NCBI RefSeq assembly: GCF_014842075.1
Contig: NZ_JACYVA010000002.1
Coordinates: forward strand, 248,001-312,000
DNA: 64,000 bases
From: Sphingomonas sp. CFBP 13720
GTDB taxonomy: Bacteria > Pseudomonadota > Alphaproteobacteria > Sphingomonadales > Sphingomonadaceae
Direction: 5' to 3'
Below are positions 17,799 through 28,052 of this stretch, piece after piece (the first letter of the stretch is position 1; each line of letters starts with the position of its first letter). Under the pieces are notes generated by a model. The model ran no database searches. It saw only the letters and a list, made by a program, of their open reading frames with translations, and was not told the DNA's origin. The position numbers were made by a program, and so were the translations under genes.

Positions 17799-18536
17799 CC
17801 TGCGACGAAAGCCCGGATCGCGCGCTTCGTTCCGCCCGCGCAATTAACGGACGGAAATATCGTATGCAATGTATCGGCTGCATCCGACAGGCCGTTCGCG
17901 ACGGCATGCCGGAGCATGCCGAAGGGCCGCCGGGCATGGTCAGCGATGTCCGCCGGTAATCCGAGCCGCTCGATCCAACCTCCTGCCGCGACTGTATGCG
18001 TCCGAAATAGGACGACATCGCTGTTCGCGGGCATGGCAACCTACCGTATCGCGCGATGGTCTGACGGCTGCGATTACGACAGGACAGCCTTGGCCGGATC
18101 GACATGCAGCGCGACGGTGCCTCGTGGCCGGCCGGACGGTCACCCGCCATCCGGCGTCCACCGTGCAGCCATCGTTGGCGATCGAGCGGTTGTCCGCCTG
18201 CGTTCGGGCGGACACCGGGACAGGTCGGTGTGACGACAGGCAGCAAATCGTTCGCTCAATTTCGATCCGCCCTCGGAACCGGTCCGACGTGACCGCGTCG
18301 AAAGGCGGTCCGGCGAAACATCGCCGAACATTGATCGTCACTTGGTGCGACGGAACGGTTGTCAGCTATGTTCCCCGACAGCCTTCGCTTCCCGTCACGC
18401 CGGGGCGTGATTGCAGCCGGTCGGAATGCCGTATGCCGATCGAAAGCGTCGGCGTCGCGTTCGACGGTGACTCACCCGCCCCGAGCCGCCCGGTAACCGC
18501 GCTGATACCTTGCGCCACCAACCGCTCCACCGTCCG
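17799..18536. other. 738-bp gap with no supportable gene
   Basis: Open frames exist on both strands here, but their translations are Arg/Ser/Pro-rich with no domain, and none has a good ribosome-binding site. The sequence is slightly less GC-biased at codon third positions than the coding neighbours. It lies upstream of the AsmA gene and downstream of the 266-aa unknown, so it holds the AsmA promoter and perhaps decayed sequence. Confidence 0.4.
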
Positions 18537-19337
18537 TCAGGCGAAGGTCGACCCCGCCAATATTGCCGACGTGATGTCGAACCCGCTTTTATAGACCCGC
18601 AGTTCGGACGTGGCCGCATCGAAGGTCAGTATGAATCCGCCCGGGATGGTCCGCAGCGAAAAACTGTTCAGTTTCAACCGGTCGTCGGTGCCGACGTCGA
18701 ACGCGGGACCGTCGATGCCATAGCGCGTCAGCGCCGACGCGCTGGCAAAGGCATTGGCGCGCGCCTGCGCCATATAGGTCTGCGCGTCGGCAAGCACGCG
18801 CTGCAGCGTCTGATCGCCATGCGTATCGCGAAGACGCTGCAACACCGCCGGGTCCGAATAGGCCCCGCCATTGGCCGCGCGCACGTCGCTGGCCGCCCGG
18901 CCGACGCTGCGCACTGCGTCGATCAACGGCTGCGGCGCATGCAGATTGCGGCCAAGCGCGGATTCGAGGCCGTCCTGCTGCATGGCGGGTGGCTGATCCG
19001 CCAGCGGAACCACCCCGCCCGCTGGCACCATGCCGGCGCGCAGATCGTCGGCCTTCGTGGAACGGACCGCGTCGTCTTCCTCGCGACGCCCCATTTCACG
19101 CAATTTGCCGGTATAATGTTCGGCGACGTTCCGCACCCGGTCGTCGCCCGCCGCCATCTTGTCGGCAGTCTCGGTTGCCTCTTGCGATATGTCGATGATG
19201 ACCGCCGGCCCGAACGGATCGCCCCGGTCGGGCATCGCGGCGTCGTCGGGCGGAGTCACCTTCGGCACGGGCGGCGTCGACGATGCGGTCGCAGCCGTAT
19301 GCGAAGCGTGCGACGGACCTCCGGCAATCGTCGACAT
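18537..19337 (-). CDS. Hypothetical protein, 266 aa
   Basis: The start at ATG 19337 has a GGGGGGAA Shine-Dalgarno about eight bases upstream. There is no signal peptide. The first 40 residues are Ala/Pro/Thr-rich and disordered. Next comes a helical middle with many Ala, Gln and Asp residues (including GPAVIIDISQEA), and last a C-terminal part with alternating polar and hydrophobic residues (SFSLRTIPGGFILTFDAATSELRVY) that predicts beta strands. The N-terminal GPAVIIDIS pattern resembles segments seen in flagellar-associated unknowns, but no flagellar gene is nearby and I do not assign a function. Confidence 0.6.
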   Translation of the reverse strand: MSTIAGGPSHASHTAATASSTPPVPKVTPPDDAAMPDRGDPFGPAVIIDISQEATETADKMAAGDDRVRNVAEHYTGKLREMGRREEDDAVRSTKADDLRAGMVPAGGVVPLADQPPAMQQDGLESALGRNLHAPQPLIDAVRSVGRAASDVRAANGGAYSDPAVLQRLRDTHGDQTLQRVLADAQTYMAQARANAFASASALTRYGIDGPAFDVGTDDRLKLNSFSLRTIPGGFILTFDAATSELRVYKSGFDITSAILAGSTFA

Positions 19338-19409
19338 GATGCATTCCCCCCGGAACGGACTATAACAATCCTGTATAGCAGGGGATCGGGGCCGCCGGTC
19401 GCGACCCCG

Positions 19410-19577
19410 TCAGAAATCGATGGCAATGCCTTTCGATTCCCAGTCGCCATAGCGTACCGGGTTGCGGCCCAGCGGGTCGTCGGCGTCCGACTTGCCCGGA
19501 ACGGCCTGCGGAACCGGGACCGGCGGCGACTTCGACAGATAGGCCGGTGGCTTCACATGTGCGGGGCGGTTGCCCAT
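19410..19577 (-). CDS. DUF1674 small protein (SDHAF4-like succinate dehydrogenase assembly factor)
   Basis: 55 residues. The C-terminal motif DPLGRNPVRYGDWESKGIAI is the hallmark of DUF1674, the bacterial counterpart of mitochondrial SDHAF4, which binds the flavinylated SdhA subunit before complex II assembly. The N-terminal half is a Pro/Lys-rich tail. ATG 19577 has GGAG eight bases upstream. It is divergent from rsmB across 95 bp, a common alphaproteobacterial arrangement. Confidence 0.85.
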   Translation of the reverse strand: MGNRPAHVKPPAYLSKSPPVPVPQAVPGKSDADDPLGRNPVRYGDWESKGIAIDF

Positions 19578-19672
19578 AGGGGTTTCTCCGGTTCGATCGA
19601 TCCTCGATCTCGGCGGACCAACGACAGGATTCAAGTGACGCCTCTCAATTCCCTTCGATCGGCCAAGTACTG

Positions 19673-20941
19673 ATGGCCCGCCCCCGGCTCTCGCCCGACG
19701 CACCCGAAGCGCCCGGCCTGCCCGCGCGACGTGCCGCGCTGCGCCTGCTCGACGCGGTGCTGCGCCGTGGCCTGCCGCTGGAAGCCGCGCTGGCCGGTGC
19801 CACCGGCGATCTCGAACGGCGCGAGGATCGCGGGCTGGCCCATGCCATCGCCGCTGCCGTGCTGCGTCGCCTGCCCGATCTGGACGCGCTGATCGACGGC
19901 GCGACGCAGCGTCCCTTGCCCGACGATGCCAAGGCGCGGTTCGTGCTGCGGATCGCGCTGGCGCAGGCGCTGGTGCTGGGCACGCCGCCGCATGCCGCGA
20001 TCGCGACGGCGCTGCCGCTGGTCGACGGCGGACCGCGCAAGCTGGTCCATGGGGTGTTCGGCACGCTGATGCGCGGCAACGCGCGGCTGCCCGATGCCGC
20101 GACGCTGCCCGCCGATACCGATGCCCGCTGGTCGGCGGCGTGGGGCGAGGAAATGGTGATCGCCGCCGCGCTTGCCATCGCGCAGCAACCCCTGCTCGAC
20201 CTGTCGCTGCGGGGCGATGCGGGACCGGACGGCGTGGCGCTGGCCGAACGACATCGACGGCTGCGCGATGCCGGGCCGATCGCCACGCTGCCCGGATATG
20301 ACGCGGGCGAATGGTGGGTACAGGATCTGGCGGCGTCGATCCCGGCGCGGCTGCTGGGCAACGGCCCCGGTCACGCGATCGACCTGTGCGCGGCACCGGG
20401 CGGCAAGACGCTGCAACTGGCGGCGGCGGGTTGGACCGTCACCGCGCTCGATTCGTCCGAAAGCCGTCTGGCCCGGCTGTCCGAAAATCTGGCGCGCACG
20501 CAATTGTCGGCCGACGTCATCACCGGCGACGCACTGGTGTGGAAGCCGGCGGCACCCGCCGATGCGGTGTTGCTGGACGCGCCGTGCAGCGCGACCGGCA
20601 TCTTCCGCCGCCATCCCGACGTGCTCCACCGCGTCCGTCCGTCGATCATCGCGGAAACGGTCGCGCTCCAGACGCGACTGCTGAACCGCGCCGCCGAATG
20701 GGTGAAGCCCGGCGGACGGCTGGTCTATGCCACCTGCTCGCTCGAACTGGCGGAGGGCGAGGCGCAGCTCGACCGGTTCCTTGCCGCACGGTCCGATTAC
20801 GCGATCGAACCGGCGACGGCGGCCGAATTGCCCGATGGGGTCGCGGCGCATGATCGCGGCTATGTGCGGACGCTGCCGGGCATGCTGGCCGATGCGGGCG
20901 GACTGGACGGGTTCTTCATCGTGCGGCTGCGGCGAAGCTGA
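19673..20941 (+). CDS. rsmB: RsmB/NOP-family rRNA cytosine-C5 methyltransferase
   Basis: 422 residues. Residues about 15-150 form an RNA-binding NusB-like helical domain. The catalytic domain has the SAM motif in AIDLCAAPGGKTLQLA, the release Cys in DAPCSATG and the nucleophilic Cys in YATCSLE, the two-cysteine layout of m5C RNA methyltransferases. The likely target is 16S rRNA C967 by analogy with RsmB; related enzymes modify other positions, so the site is inferred. It is followed by rpe 132 bp downstream. Confidence 0.88.
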   Translation: MARPRLSPDAPEAPGLPARRAALRLLDAVLRRGLPLEAALAGATGDLERREDRGLAHAIAAAVLRRLPDLDALIDGATQRPLPDDAKARFVLRIALAQALVLGTPPHAAIATALPLVDGGPRKLVHGVFGTLMRGNARLPDAATLPADTDARWSAAWGEEMVIAAALAIAQQPLLDLSLRGDAGPDGVALAERHRRLRDAGPIATLPGYDAGEWWVQDLAASIPARLLGNGPGHAIDLCAAPGGKTLQLAAAGWTVTALDSSESRLARLSENLARTQLSADVITGDALVWKPAAPADAVLLDAPCSATGIFRRHPDVLHRVRPSIIAETVALQTRLLNRAAEWVKPGGRLVYATCSLELAEGEAQLDRFLAARSDYAIEPATAAELPDGVAAHDRGYVRTLPGMLADAGGLDGFFIVRLRRS

Positions 20942-21073
20942 ACGCAAACGCGAGTGCGATGGATCGTGGTCGCCACCCATATCCCATCGCACCCGCGTTT
21001 TCGTACCTTTGCGTGACCCCGATTCGGTCAACCCGCCCTTGCCGGGGTGCGGCATCCTGCTAGGACGGCGCGC

Positions 21074-21733
21074 ATGCAGCCCGTTCGCATCGCTCCGTCC
21101 ATCCTGTCCGCCGATTTCGCCAAGCTGGGCGAGGAGGTTCGCGCGATTGATGCCGCCGGTGCGGACTGGATTCATGTCGACGTCATGGACAATCATTTCG
21201 TCCCCAACCTGACGATCGGGCCGGCGGTGGTGAAGGCGCTGCGTCCGCATTCGGCCAAGCCGTTCGACGTGCACCTGATGGTGTCGCCCGTCGACCCGCT
21301 GATCGAAGCGTTCGCCGAAGCCGGTGCCGACATCCTGTCGGTCCACCCCGAATCGGGGCCGCATCTGCATCGCACGCTTCAGCGGATCAAGGCGCTGGGC
21401 AAGCGCGCGGGCGTCGTGCTCAACCCCGCTACGCCGGTCGAGGTCGTCGATCACGTACTCGATCTGGTCGACCTGCTGCTGGTGATGAGCGTCAATCCCG
21501 GCTTCGGCGGACAGAAGTTCATCGACAGCCAGCTGACGAAGATCGAACAGTTGCGGACACGCATCGACGCGAGCGGCCGTGCGATCGACCTGCAGGTCGA
21601 TGGCGGCATCGACCGCGTCACCGCGCCGCGCGCGATCGCGGCGGGGGCCGACTGTCTGGTCGCCGGCACCGCGACCTTTACCGGCGGGCCGGACGCCTAT
21701 GCCGGCAATATCGCCGCACTTCGGGGCGCATGA
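21074..21733 (+). CDS. rpe: Ribulose-phosphate 3-epimerase
   Basis: 219 residues. TIM-barrel motifs are plain: [16 protein letters not shown] at the start, the metal-binding [34 protein letters not shown] and the phosphate-binding DGGI and AGTATF near the end. The enzyme interconverts ribulose-5-phosphate and xylulose-5-phosphate. ATG 21074 gives the standard N-terminus. Its stop overlaps the heparinase start (ATGA). Confidence 0.96.
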   Translation: MQPVRIAPSILSADFAKLGEEVRAIDAAGADWIHVDVMDNHFVPNLTIGPAVVKALRPHSAKPFDVHLMVSPVDPLIEAFAEAGADILSVHPESGPHLHRTLQRIKALGKRAGVVLNPATPVEVVDHVLDLVDLLLVMSVNPGFGGQKFIDSQLTKIEQLRTRIDASGRAIDLQVDGGIDRVTAPRAIAAGADCLVAGTATFTGGPDAYAGNIAALRGA

Positions 21734-23469
21734 CGGCACTGCCGCCGACGGACGGGCCGCGCGACGGGATCGATGTCGGCAAGCGGCTGGTGCGGCAGGG
21801 CGGCGGCACCGGACTGTCGCTGTCCGACCGCATCGCCGAACGGTTGCAGCGTCTGGCATGGCGCACCCCGTTGCATGGGCTGCGGCTGAAAGGGCGCCAC
21901 CCGCTCAAGCTGATCGCGGTGGCCGACGATCCGTTCCTCGGCGATTTCGAACGCGGTGCGGCGTTGCTGTCGGGGGAATTGATGTTCCGCGGCGAACGCC
22001 TGCCGCTCGACCGGCTGGGGCTGGACAAGCCGCGCTTTTCCGCCGCGTTCGGCGAACATGTCCACAGCTTCGGCTGGCTGCGCGACCTGTCGAGCGTCGC
22101 GCCGCGCGTGACGGCGGTGCCGATCGCCGAAACGATCATGCTGCAATGGCTGGCGGCGCATGGCGAACGGGTGACCGACCCGGCGTGGCGCGCCGACCTG
22201 TGCGGACGGCGGCTGTTGGCGTGGATCGCGCACGCGCCGCTGATCCTGTCGTCGACCGATCTGGTCTATCGCTCGCTGGTCCTCAACACCATCGCCCGCG
22301 CCGCCCGGCATCTGGACGGCGAAGCGGGCAAGACCGCGCCCGGTCTGCCTGCCATCACCGCATGGTCGGGTGTCGTCGCCGCCGGCCTCGTCGTGCCGGG
22401 CGGCGATCCCCGGCGTGGCTTTGGGGAAACGGGGCTGACCCGTGCGCTGACCCAGGGACTGTTCGACGATGGCGGTCTCTTGGGCCGTTCGCCCGCCGCA
22501 CTACTCGACGCGATCATGACGCTGACCGCGCTGCGCGAAATCTATGCCGCGCGCCGGCTGGACGCGCCCGAAATCGTCCCCAACAGCCTGACGCGGATGG
22601 TCGCCGCGCTGCTGGGTGTGTGTCACGGCACCGGCGGGCTGTCCTGCTGGCAGGGATCGGGACCGACCGACGGCGATCGTCTCGCCGACATCGTCGCAGC
22701 GACCGGCGTGCGGACCCGCCCGCTGCGCAATGCCGGCGACTGGGGCTATCAGCGGTTGGCGGCGGGCCGCACGATCCTGATCGTCGACGCCGCGCCGCCC
22801 CCGGTCGCGCGTGCGGCGCGCGACGGCTGTGCATCGACGCTGGCATTTGAACTGTCCGACGACGGGCACCGCATCGTGGTCAATTGCGGCGGGGCCGGGT
22901 CGGCACTGCTGACGCTGTCGCCCGAACTGCGCCGCGCGCTACGCTCGACCGCCGCGCATTCCACGCTGGTGCTGGCCGACACCAACTCCACCGCGATCCT
23001 GCCCGACGGGTCGCTGGGCAAGGGCGTCACCGCCGTCGACCTCGCGCGGCAGGAAAGCGACGCGATCAGCCGGATTGAAGTGGCGCATGACGGCTATGCC
23101 CGCCGGGTCGGCTTTCATCATCGCCGCGTCCTGACGCTATCCGCCGATGGCCGCGACGTGCAGGGCGAAGATATGCTGATCCCCGCCGGACGGCGCGGAC
23201 GACGCGGCGACACCCTCTTCGTCGCACGCTTCCACCTCGCCCCCGGTATCGAGATCGCACCGACCGCCGATGGACAGGCGGCGTTCCTGCGCCTGCCCGA
23301 CGGCGGTCCGGTCTGGCAATTCCGCTGCAAGGGCGCGACGCTGGGCGTCGAGGAAAGCCTGTGGATCGACCCGCACGGCCGTCCGGTCGCGACGTTCCAG
23401 CTGGTGCTGTCGGGCACGACCCCGGCGGGCGGGCATGATTTCTCGTGGCGGTTCCACCGCGCGCGGTGA
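21730..23469 (+). CDS. Heparinase II/III family protein
   Basis: 579 residues. The N-terminal half is an alpha-rich toroid typical of polysaccharide lyases (around [13 protein letters not shown] and [17 protein letters not shown]), and the C-terminal half a beta-rich Heparinase_II_III domain with [15 protein letters not shown] and [23 protein letters not shown]. There is no signal peptide, so a cytoplasmic or envelope-associated role is possible. Many sphingomonads carry this gene fused in translation to rpe and close to purH, so it is probably a conserved core gene rather than a dedicated heparin-degrading enzyme. The polymer it acts on is unknown. Confidence 0.85.
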   Translation: MTALPPTDGPRDGIDVGKRLVRQGGGTGLSLSDRIAERLQRLAWRTPLHGLRLKGRHPLKLIAVADDPFLGDFERGAALLSGELMFRGERLPLDRLGLDKPRFSAAFGEHVHSFGWLRDLSSVAPRVTAVPIAETIMLQWLAAHGERVTDPAWRADLCGRRLLAWIAHAPLILSSTDLVYRSLVLNTIARAARHLDGEAGKTAPGLPAITAWSGVVAAGLVVPGGDPRRGFGETGLTRALTQGLFDDGGLLGRSPAALLDAIMTLTALREIYAARRLDAPEIVPNSLTRMVAALLGVCHGTGGLSCWQGSGPTDGDRLADIVAATGVRTRPLRNAGDWGYQRLAAGRTILIVDAAPPPVARAARDGCASTLAFELSDDGHRIVVNCGGAGSALLTLSPELRRALRSTAAHSTLVLADTNSTAILPDGSLGKGVTAVDLARQESDAISRIEVAHDGYARRVGFHHRRVLTLSADGRDVQGEDMLIPAGRRGRRGDTLFVARFHLAPGIEIAPTADGQAAFLRLPDGGPVWQFRCKGATLGVEESLWIDPHGRPVATFQLVLSGTTPAGGHDFSWRFHRAR

Positions 23470-23724
23470 CGGCTTGCGACGGTGGCCGGAGGAAGGCTGG
23501 CGGATACGCATGATGCCAAGGACCGGGCGCTGCAAGTATCGCCTATCGCCGCAGTATAGCCCGGCAGTGCCGCCCCTTGGCCCTCGCTGCGCTGGCAACC
23601 CGCAACCGGGCTGAACGCGGTGGTCGCGAAAACGGTCGTTCCGTCGCGCAACGGAGCGGCTTGACTCGTTTCGGTTCAGTCACGATCCTCCGGCATCGGA
23701 TCGACAGCAGCATCGGAACAGCCA

Positions 23725-24306
23725 ATGAGCCTTCTTCTAGCCCTCGCGCTGCTATCCGCCGGCCCGGCGTACCTCGACGACCCCTGCCGGTACGACCGCG
23801 CCGCCATGCTGGCGCTCAGTTTGAAGGCATTCGATCAGGACATGACCGGCGGGTGGCGCATGCTTTCCCTTAAGGACTGCACGCTACCGGCGGCGGATCT
23901 GATCCGCGACTGGCGAACCGCGCATCAGGCGACCGACACCATCCTGTACTGGCACGAAGGGCAGTTGCGCGCCGAAGCCGGCCAATATGCACAGGCGATC
24001 GCGTTGTTCCGTCGCAGTTACAAGCCGGCGGACGAAGATGCGGGATGGGGCTGGAACCTGTATGTCGATGGCAGCATCGCCTTTTTACGTGGCGACCGGC
24101 CCGAACTGGAGCGTGCGCGCGCCGCATTGGCCGTGCTGCCGCCGCCGCCCGAACTGGCCGACGCGCGTGGCCCTGATGGCAAGCCGACCACGATCCAATG
24201 GCCGATGAACCTGAACGTGCTCGACGCGTTCCGGCGGTGCTGGGGACAATCCTACCGCGCCGCGTATCGTTGCGCCCCGCCCGTCCGGGTAATCCAGGCA
24301 AAGTAA
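23725..24306 (+). CDS. Small exported hypothetical protein with TPR-like helices
   Basis: 193 residues. The first 15 residues are a short signal peptide (MSLLLALALLSAGPAY). The middle segment HEGQLRAEAGQYAQAIALFRRSY reads as a tetratricopeptide helix pair, and four Cys lie in the mature part, suggesting disulfides in the periplasm. It sits between the heparinase gene and purH, 255 bp after the former and 45 bp before the latter. No named family is recognised; a periplasmic scaffold role is only a guess. Confidence 0.7.
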   Translation: MSLLLALALLSAGPAYLDDPCRYDRAAMLALSLKAFDQDMTGGWRMLSLKDCTLPAADLIRDWRTAHQATDTILYWHEGQLRAEAGQYAQAIALFRRSYKPADEDAGWGWNLYVDGSIAFLRGDRPELERARAALAVLPPPPELADARGPDGKPTTIQWPMNLNVLDAFRRCWGQSYRAAYRCAPPVRVIQAK

Positions 24307-24351
24307 CCGCCCCCTTGCCCTGACCCGCCATTCGCGCGAAAGGGCCGCGCC

Positions 24352-25941
24352 ATGGATCAGGTCAAGGCAACCCGCGCGCTCCTTTCGGTTTCGGACAAGA
24401 GCGGCATCGTCGAACTCGGACAGGCATTGTCCGCTTATGGGGTCGAACTCGTGTCGACCGGGGGCACCGCCACCGCGCTGCGCGATGCTGGCCTGACGGT
24501 GAAGGACGTCGCCGAACTCACCGGCTTTCCCGAAATGATGGACGGGCGGGTCAAGACGCTGCACCCGACCGTCCATGGCGGGCTGCTGGCCGTGCGCGAC
24601 AACCCCGAACACGTTGCGGCGATGGACGCGCACGGGATCGGCGCGATCGATATCGTCGTCGTGAACCTCTACCCGTTCGAAGCGACCGTGGCGAAGGGCG
24701 CGGACCGCGACACGATCATCGAGAATATCGACATCGGTGGCCCGTCGATGGTCCGGTCCGCCGCGAAGAACCATGATGCCGTGGCGATCGTCACCGACCC
24801 TGCCGACTATGCCGCGCTGGTCGAGGAACTGGCGGCGACCGGCGGCGCGACCACCCTCGTCACCCGCCGCCGCCTTGCCGCCAAGGCCTATGCCGCCACC
24901 GCCGCCTATGACTCGGCGATCGCGCAGTGGTTCGCCTTCGCCGATCAGGGTCAGCGTTTCCCCGACACCCTGCCCCTCGCCTTCACGCGCGGCGGCGAAC
25001 TGCGCTATGGCGAGAACCCGCACCAGTCGGCGTCGCTCTACATCCCGCGCGGCCCCGGCGCGCACGGCATCGCGCAGGCGACGCAGCTGCAGGGCAAGGC
25101 GCTCAGCTACAACAACTATAACGATGCCGACGCCGCGCTGGAACTGGTCAGCGAGTTTCGCGACGGCCCGCCGACCGTCGTCATCGTCAAGCACGCCAAC
25201 CCGTGCGGCGTCGCTAGCGCGGATACGCTGATCGACGCGTACAAGGCCGCGCTCGCCTGCGACAGCGTATCGGCATTCGGCGGGATCATCGCGGTCAACC
25301 GTCCGCTCGACGGCGAAACCGCTCGCGCGATCAGCGGCATCTTCACCGAAGTCGTCGCCGCGCCCGACGCCGACGACGAGGCGAAGGCGGTGTTCGCCGC
25401 AAAGAAGAACCTGCGCCTGTTGCTGACCGGCACCCTGCCCGATCCGGCGCGCCCCGGCCTGTCGATCAAGTCGATCGCGGGCGGTCTCCTCGTCCAGTCG
25501 CGCGACGCCGGCAGCCTGTCGGACGTCGAACTGAAGGTCGTGACGCAGCGTCAGCCGACCGCACAGGAACTAGCCGACTGCCGCTTCGCATGGACCGTCG
25601 CGAAGCACGTCAAGTCGAACGCGATCGTCTATGCTCAGGGCGGCACCACGGCGGGGATCGGCGCAGGCCAGATGAACCGCCTCGAATCCGCGCGCATCGC
25701 GGCATGGAAGGCCAAGGACGCCGCAGAAAAGGCCGGATGGTCCAGCCCGCGCACGATCGGTTCGGCGGTCGCCTCCGACGCGTTCTTCCCGTTCGCCGAC
25801 GGCCTGCTCGCCGCGGTCGAGGCGGGTGCGACGGCGGTGATCCAGCCCGGCGGATCGATCCGCGACGACGAAGTCATCGCCGCCGCCGACGCGGCCGGCC
25901 TGGCGATGGTCTTCACGGGGATGCGCCACTTCCGGCATTGA
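24352..25941 (+). CDS. purH: Bifunctional AICAR formyltransferase / IMP cyclohydrolase
   Basis: 529 residues. The N-terminal MGS-like cyclohydrolase domain ([43 protein letters not shown]) is followed by the AICAR transformylase domain with [24 protein letters not shown] sequence and [11 protein letters not shown]. The protein carries out the last two steps of IMP synthesis, using 10-formyl-tetrahydrofolate. The functional link to the gcv operon at the right end, which supplies one-carbon units, is metabolic only. Confidence 0.97.
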   Translation: MDQVKATRALLSVSDKSGIVELGQALSAYGVELVSTGGTATALRDAGLTVKDVAELTGFPEMMDGRVKTLHPTVHGGLLAVRDNPEHVAAMDAHGIGAIDIVVVNLYPFEATVAKGADRDTIIENIDIGGPSMVRSAAKNHDAVAIVTDPADYAALVEELAATGGATTLVTRRRLAAKAYAATAAYDSAIAQWFAFADQGQRFPDTLPLAFTRGGELRYGENPHQSASLYIPRGPGAHGIAQATQLQGKALSYNNYNDADAALELVSEFRDGPPTVVIVKHANPCGVASADTLIDAYKAALACDSVSAFGGIIAVNRPLDGETARAISGIFTEVVAAPDADDEAKAVFAAKKNLRLLLTGTLPDPARPGLSIKSIAGGLLVQSRDAGSLSDVELKVVTQRQPTAQELADCRFAWTVAKHVKSNAIVYAQGGTTAGIGAGQMNRLESARIAAWKAKDAAEKAGWSSPRTIGSAVASDAFFPFADGLLAAVEAGATAVIQPGGSIRDDEVIAAADAAGLAMVFTGMRHFRH

Positions 25942-26086
25942 GGGGGCCAGCGCCGCTGCGGGCGGGAAGGGATAGCGGTCATGACAGCCGCACCCGCCTC
26001 CGCAAAAAGGGATCAGGCTTCGGGAAAGCGCGATCCACGGCAACCGAAAGAATGAAGGCATCCACATTGCGCCGCATTTCCACCTG

Positions 26087-26106
26087 TGTATTATCACCAT
26101 AATACA
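26087..26106. promoter_or_regulatory. 20-bp palindrome before the 190-aa unknown gene
   Basis: Perfect 8-base arms TGTATTAT/ATAATACA around CACC, ending two bases before the AGGAGGG ribosome-binding site of the gene at 26125. Its A/T-richness is unusual here. It could be an operator for a dimeric repressor or an RNA hairpin that affects access to the ribosome-binding site. Confidence 0.5.
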
Positions 26107-26124
26107 GCAGGAGGGCACATCACC

Positions 26125-26697
26125 ATGTCAGTTGCCGATGCCGAACTCGACCACCGCGTCGCGCGCCTCGAACGCAAGTACCGGATCGCCTTCCTCACCG
26201 CAGCCGTCGCCTCGGTCTGTGGCGTCCTCGCGATCGCGGGCGCGGTGGGCAGCCGGGCCGGGGCAGCGACGACTACCCAGCCGGACAACAAGGTAACGGA
26301 CGTGCTGCGCGTCCGCGAACTCAACGTCGTGGACAAGAATGGGGTCACCCGCGTCAAGATCGGCGCACCGTTACCCAATGCCGTCATCGACGGCAAAACG
26401 CTAACCAGAGGTGGCCCCCCTCAGGATACGATCTCGGGCATTCTGCTGTTCGACGCCGAAGGTGTCGAGCGCAGCGGCTATGCAACGGTCGATCAGGGCT
26501 ATTCGAACGTGATGCTGACGCTGGACGATAAACACCGGCAACACGCGTTGTTCATCGCCGAACCAACCGGAGCGACCACGCTTCGCCTGTTCAACGCCGA
26601 CACCAAGGATCGGGTTGACGTCGCCATCGATAAGGACGGGCCGTCCATCTCGATGATGAAGCGCGGTAAGGAGATTTACCGCTTTCCGGCCAAGTGA
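26125..26697 (+). CDS. Hypothetical single-pass membrane protein, 190 aa
   Basis: ATG 26125 lies ten bases after AGGAGGG. Residues 1-25 form a charged helix with heptad-like spacing (DHRVARLERKYRIAF). Next comes a transmembrane segment (about 24-45), and then a predicted beta-rich extracytoplasmic domain (RVRELNVVDKNGVTRVKIG, SGILLFDAEGVERSG, KHRQHALFI) that looks like short repeated strands of the form RVKIG/RVDVAID. No named family is recognised. Base composition is less GC-rich than its neighbours, and it opens a 3-kb accessory-looking patch. Confidence 0.65.
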   Translation: MSVADAELDHRVARLERKYRIAFLTAAVASVCGVLAIAGAVGSRAGAATTTQPDNKVTDVLRVRELNVVDKNGVTRVKIGAPLPNAVIDGKTLTRGGPPQDTISGILLFDAEGVERSGYATVDQGYSNVMLTLDDKHRQHALFIAEPTGATTLRLFNADTKDRVDVAIDKDGPSISMMKRGKEIYRFPAK

Positions 26698-26758
26698 CCG
26701 CCACGTCCGAAAAGGATCGCATGCAGGAATAACGACTGCGACGCTTCGTCAGTCCGGC

Positions 26759-26786
26759 AATACATCAAACAGTGTAGCTGTATTAT
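26759..26786. promoter_or_regulatory. Second TGTATTAT half-site, part of an inverted repeat before the DUF5694 gene
   Basis: AATACA (26759-26764) and TGTATTAT (26779-26786) form an inverted repeat with a 14-base spacer; the second half-site equals an arm of the palindrome at 26087-26106. It is about 70 bp before the next start codon, in an A/T-rich stretch that may also hold a -10 element (TATTAT). Confidence 0.35.
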
Positions 26787-26852
26787 ATCAGCGATATCGC
26801 AAGGCAGAACGTTTTTCATCGATGCGGAATAGCGTCGGGAAGGGGCCAACGC

Positions 26853-27935
26853 ATGAAGATTCGGTTCGGGATCGCGCTTCTATCAATGACGGCAGGCTTG
26901 ACGGGAGTGGGTAACGCCCAAAGCTATCAGTCGTCCTTCCGCCCGGATGCATTGAAGGACCGCCCTGCCGGCCGCCCCAATGAAGTGCTGGTCGTCGGTT
27001 CTCCGCACCTCTCGACCCTCCCCGCCAGCTTCAGGACGGAAATGGTCGAACCGCTCGTTCGCCGTCTAGTGGCATGGCGCCCGACTGCTGTCGCCAGCGA
27101 GAATATTTCCGGCCTGCAATGCGATGCCATGCGCCGCCAGCGCGAACGACAGGCAGAGGCGGTCGAAACCTACTGCTACGATCCCGGCGCTGCCGGGCGT
27201 GCTGTCGGATACGACGTTCCGGCCGCCAATGCGGAGGCCGAAAAGATGCTTTCGACTTGGCCTGCTACGCCGTCTCCGGCGCAGCGCCGTCGGCTGGCGC
27301 TTGTTTTGCTGGCTGCCGGAGAGCCGGCATCGGCGTTGGTTCAATGGCTCCGCCTCCCCAAAGCAGAACGCTGGGTAGATGACGGTCTCACCACAGCGTT
27401 GGCGGCCGATCTGGACGCTCGAACGATCAGGAAAGGCGAAACGGAATTGGTCGCGGCGCAGCTTGCCGCGCGATCGGGACTGGAACGGGTCTGGAGCGTC
27501 GACGACCAGTCTTTCGTGGGCGCACCCATCGATGAAAAAGCGTATGGCGCTGCCATAGCGCGCGCGTGGGACAATTCCGCAACCAAGACACGTATCGCAG
27601 AAGCCGAGACGCTCGGCGTCGGTATCGGACGACCGGATGGCCTGCTCGATATGTATAGGGCGCTCAACGCCCCGGCCAAAGCTGCTCTGGCATACCAGTC
27701 CGATTGGGGCGCCGCGCTGACCGAACCTTCGCCACAGGCATATGGACGTCGCTATGTCGCATATTGGGAGACGCGAAATCTGCGAATGGCGGCGAACATC
27801 CGCGAAGTTCTGGGTCGCGCGCCGGGTACCAGATTGATCGCCATCGTCGGCGCATCGCACAAACCCTATTACGAGGCATATCTCCGCCAGATGCGCGACG
27901 TGCAGTTGGTCGATGCAGAACCTGTGCTGCGATGA
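26853..27935 (+). CDS. DUF5694 (TraB/GumN-like) exported protein
   Basis: 360 residues with a signal peptide (MKIRFGIALLSMTAGLTGVGNAQ). The mature start EVLVVGSPHLS is the strand-turn-His motif of DUF5694, distantly related to the TIKI/TraB/GumN fold, and the C-terminal IAIVGASHKPYYEAYL supplies the second conserved His of that fold. Eukaryotic TIKI proteins are metalloproteases; bacterial members are unproven. ATG 26853 has AAGGGG eight bases upstream. It is convergent with the 128-aa unknown at 28053. Confidence 0.75.
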   Translation: MKIRFGIALLSMTAGLTGVGNAQSYQSSFRPDALKDRPAGRPNEVLVVGSPHLSTLPASFRTEMVEPLVRRLVAWRPTAVASENISGLQCDAMRRQRERQAEAVETYCYDPGAAGRAVGYDVPAANAEAEKMLSTWPATPSPAQRRRLALVLLAAGEPASALVQWLRLPKAERWVDDGLTTALAADLDARTIRKGETELVAAQLAARSGLERVWSVDDQSFVGAPIDEKAYGAAIARAWDNSATKTRIAEAETLGVGIGRPDGLLDMYRALNAPAKAALAYQSDWGAALTEPSPQAYGRRYVAYWETRNLRMAANIREVLGRAPGTRLIAIVGASHKPYYEAYLRQMRDVQLVDAEPVLR

Positions 27936-28052
27936 CCTTCCAGCATTGGCGACGGTGATCGGGAGGGCCAACTTCGGGTAAACGGACGACCGACGGGAAG
28001 GCCGGCAGGTTCTCGGTTGCGATCGAATTCTAAGAGTGACCGGGTTTGGTGG

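Noticed and set aside
15952..18246. 764-aa minus-strand open frame over the AsmA region
   Set aside because: It is an out-of-frame reading of the AsmA gene and the gap upstream, with Arg-rich composition and no domain.
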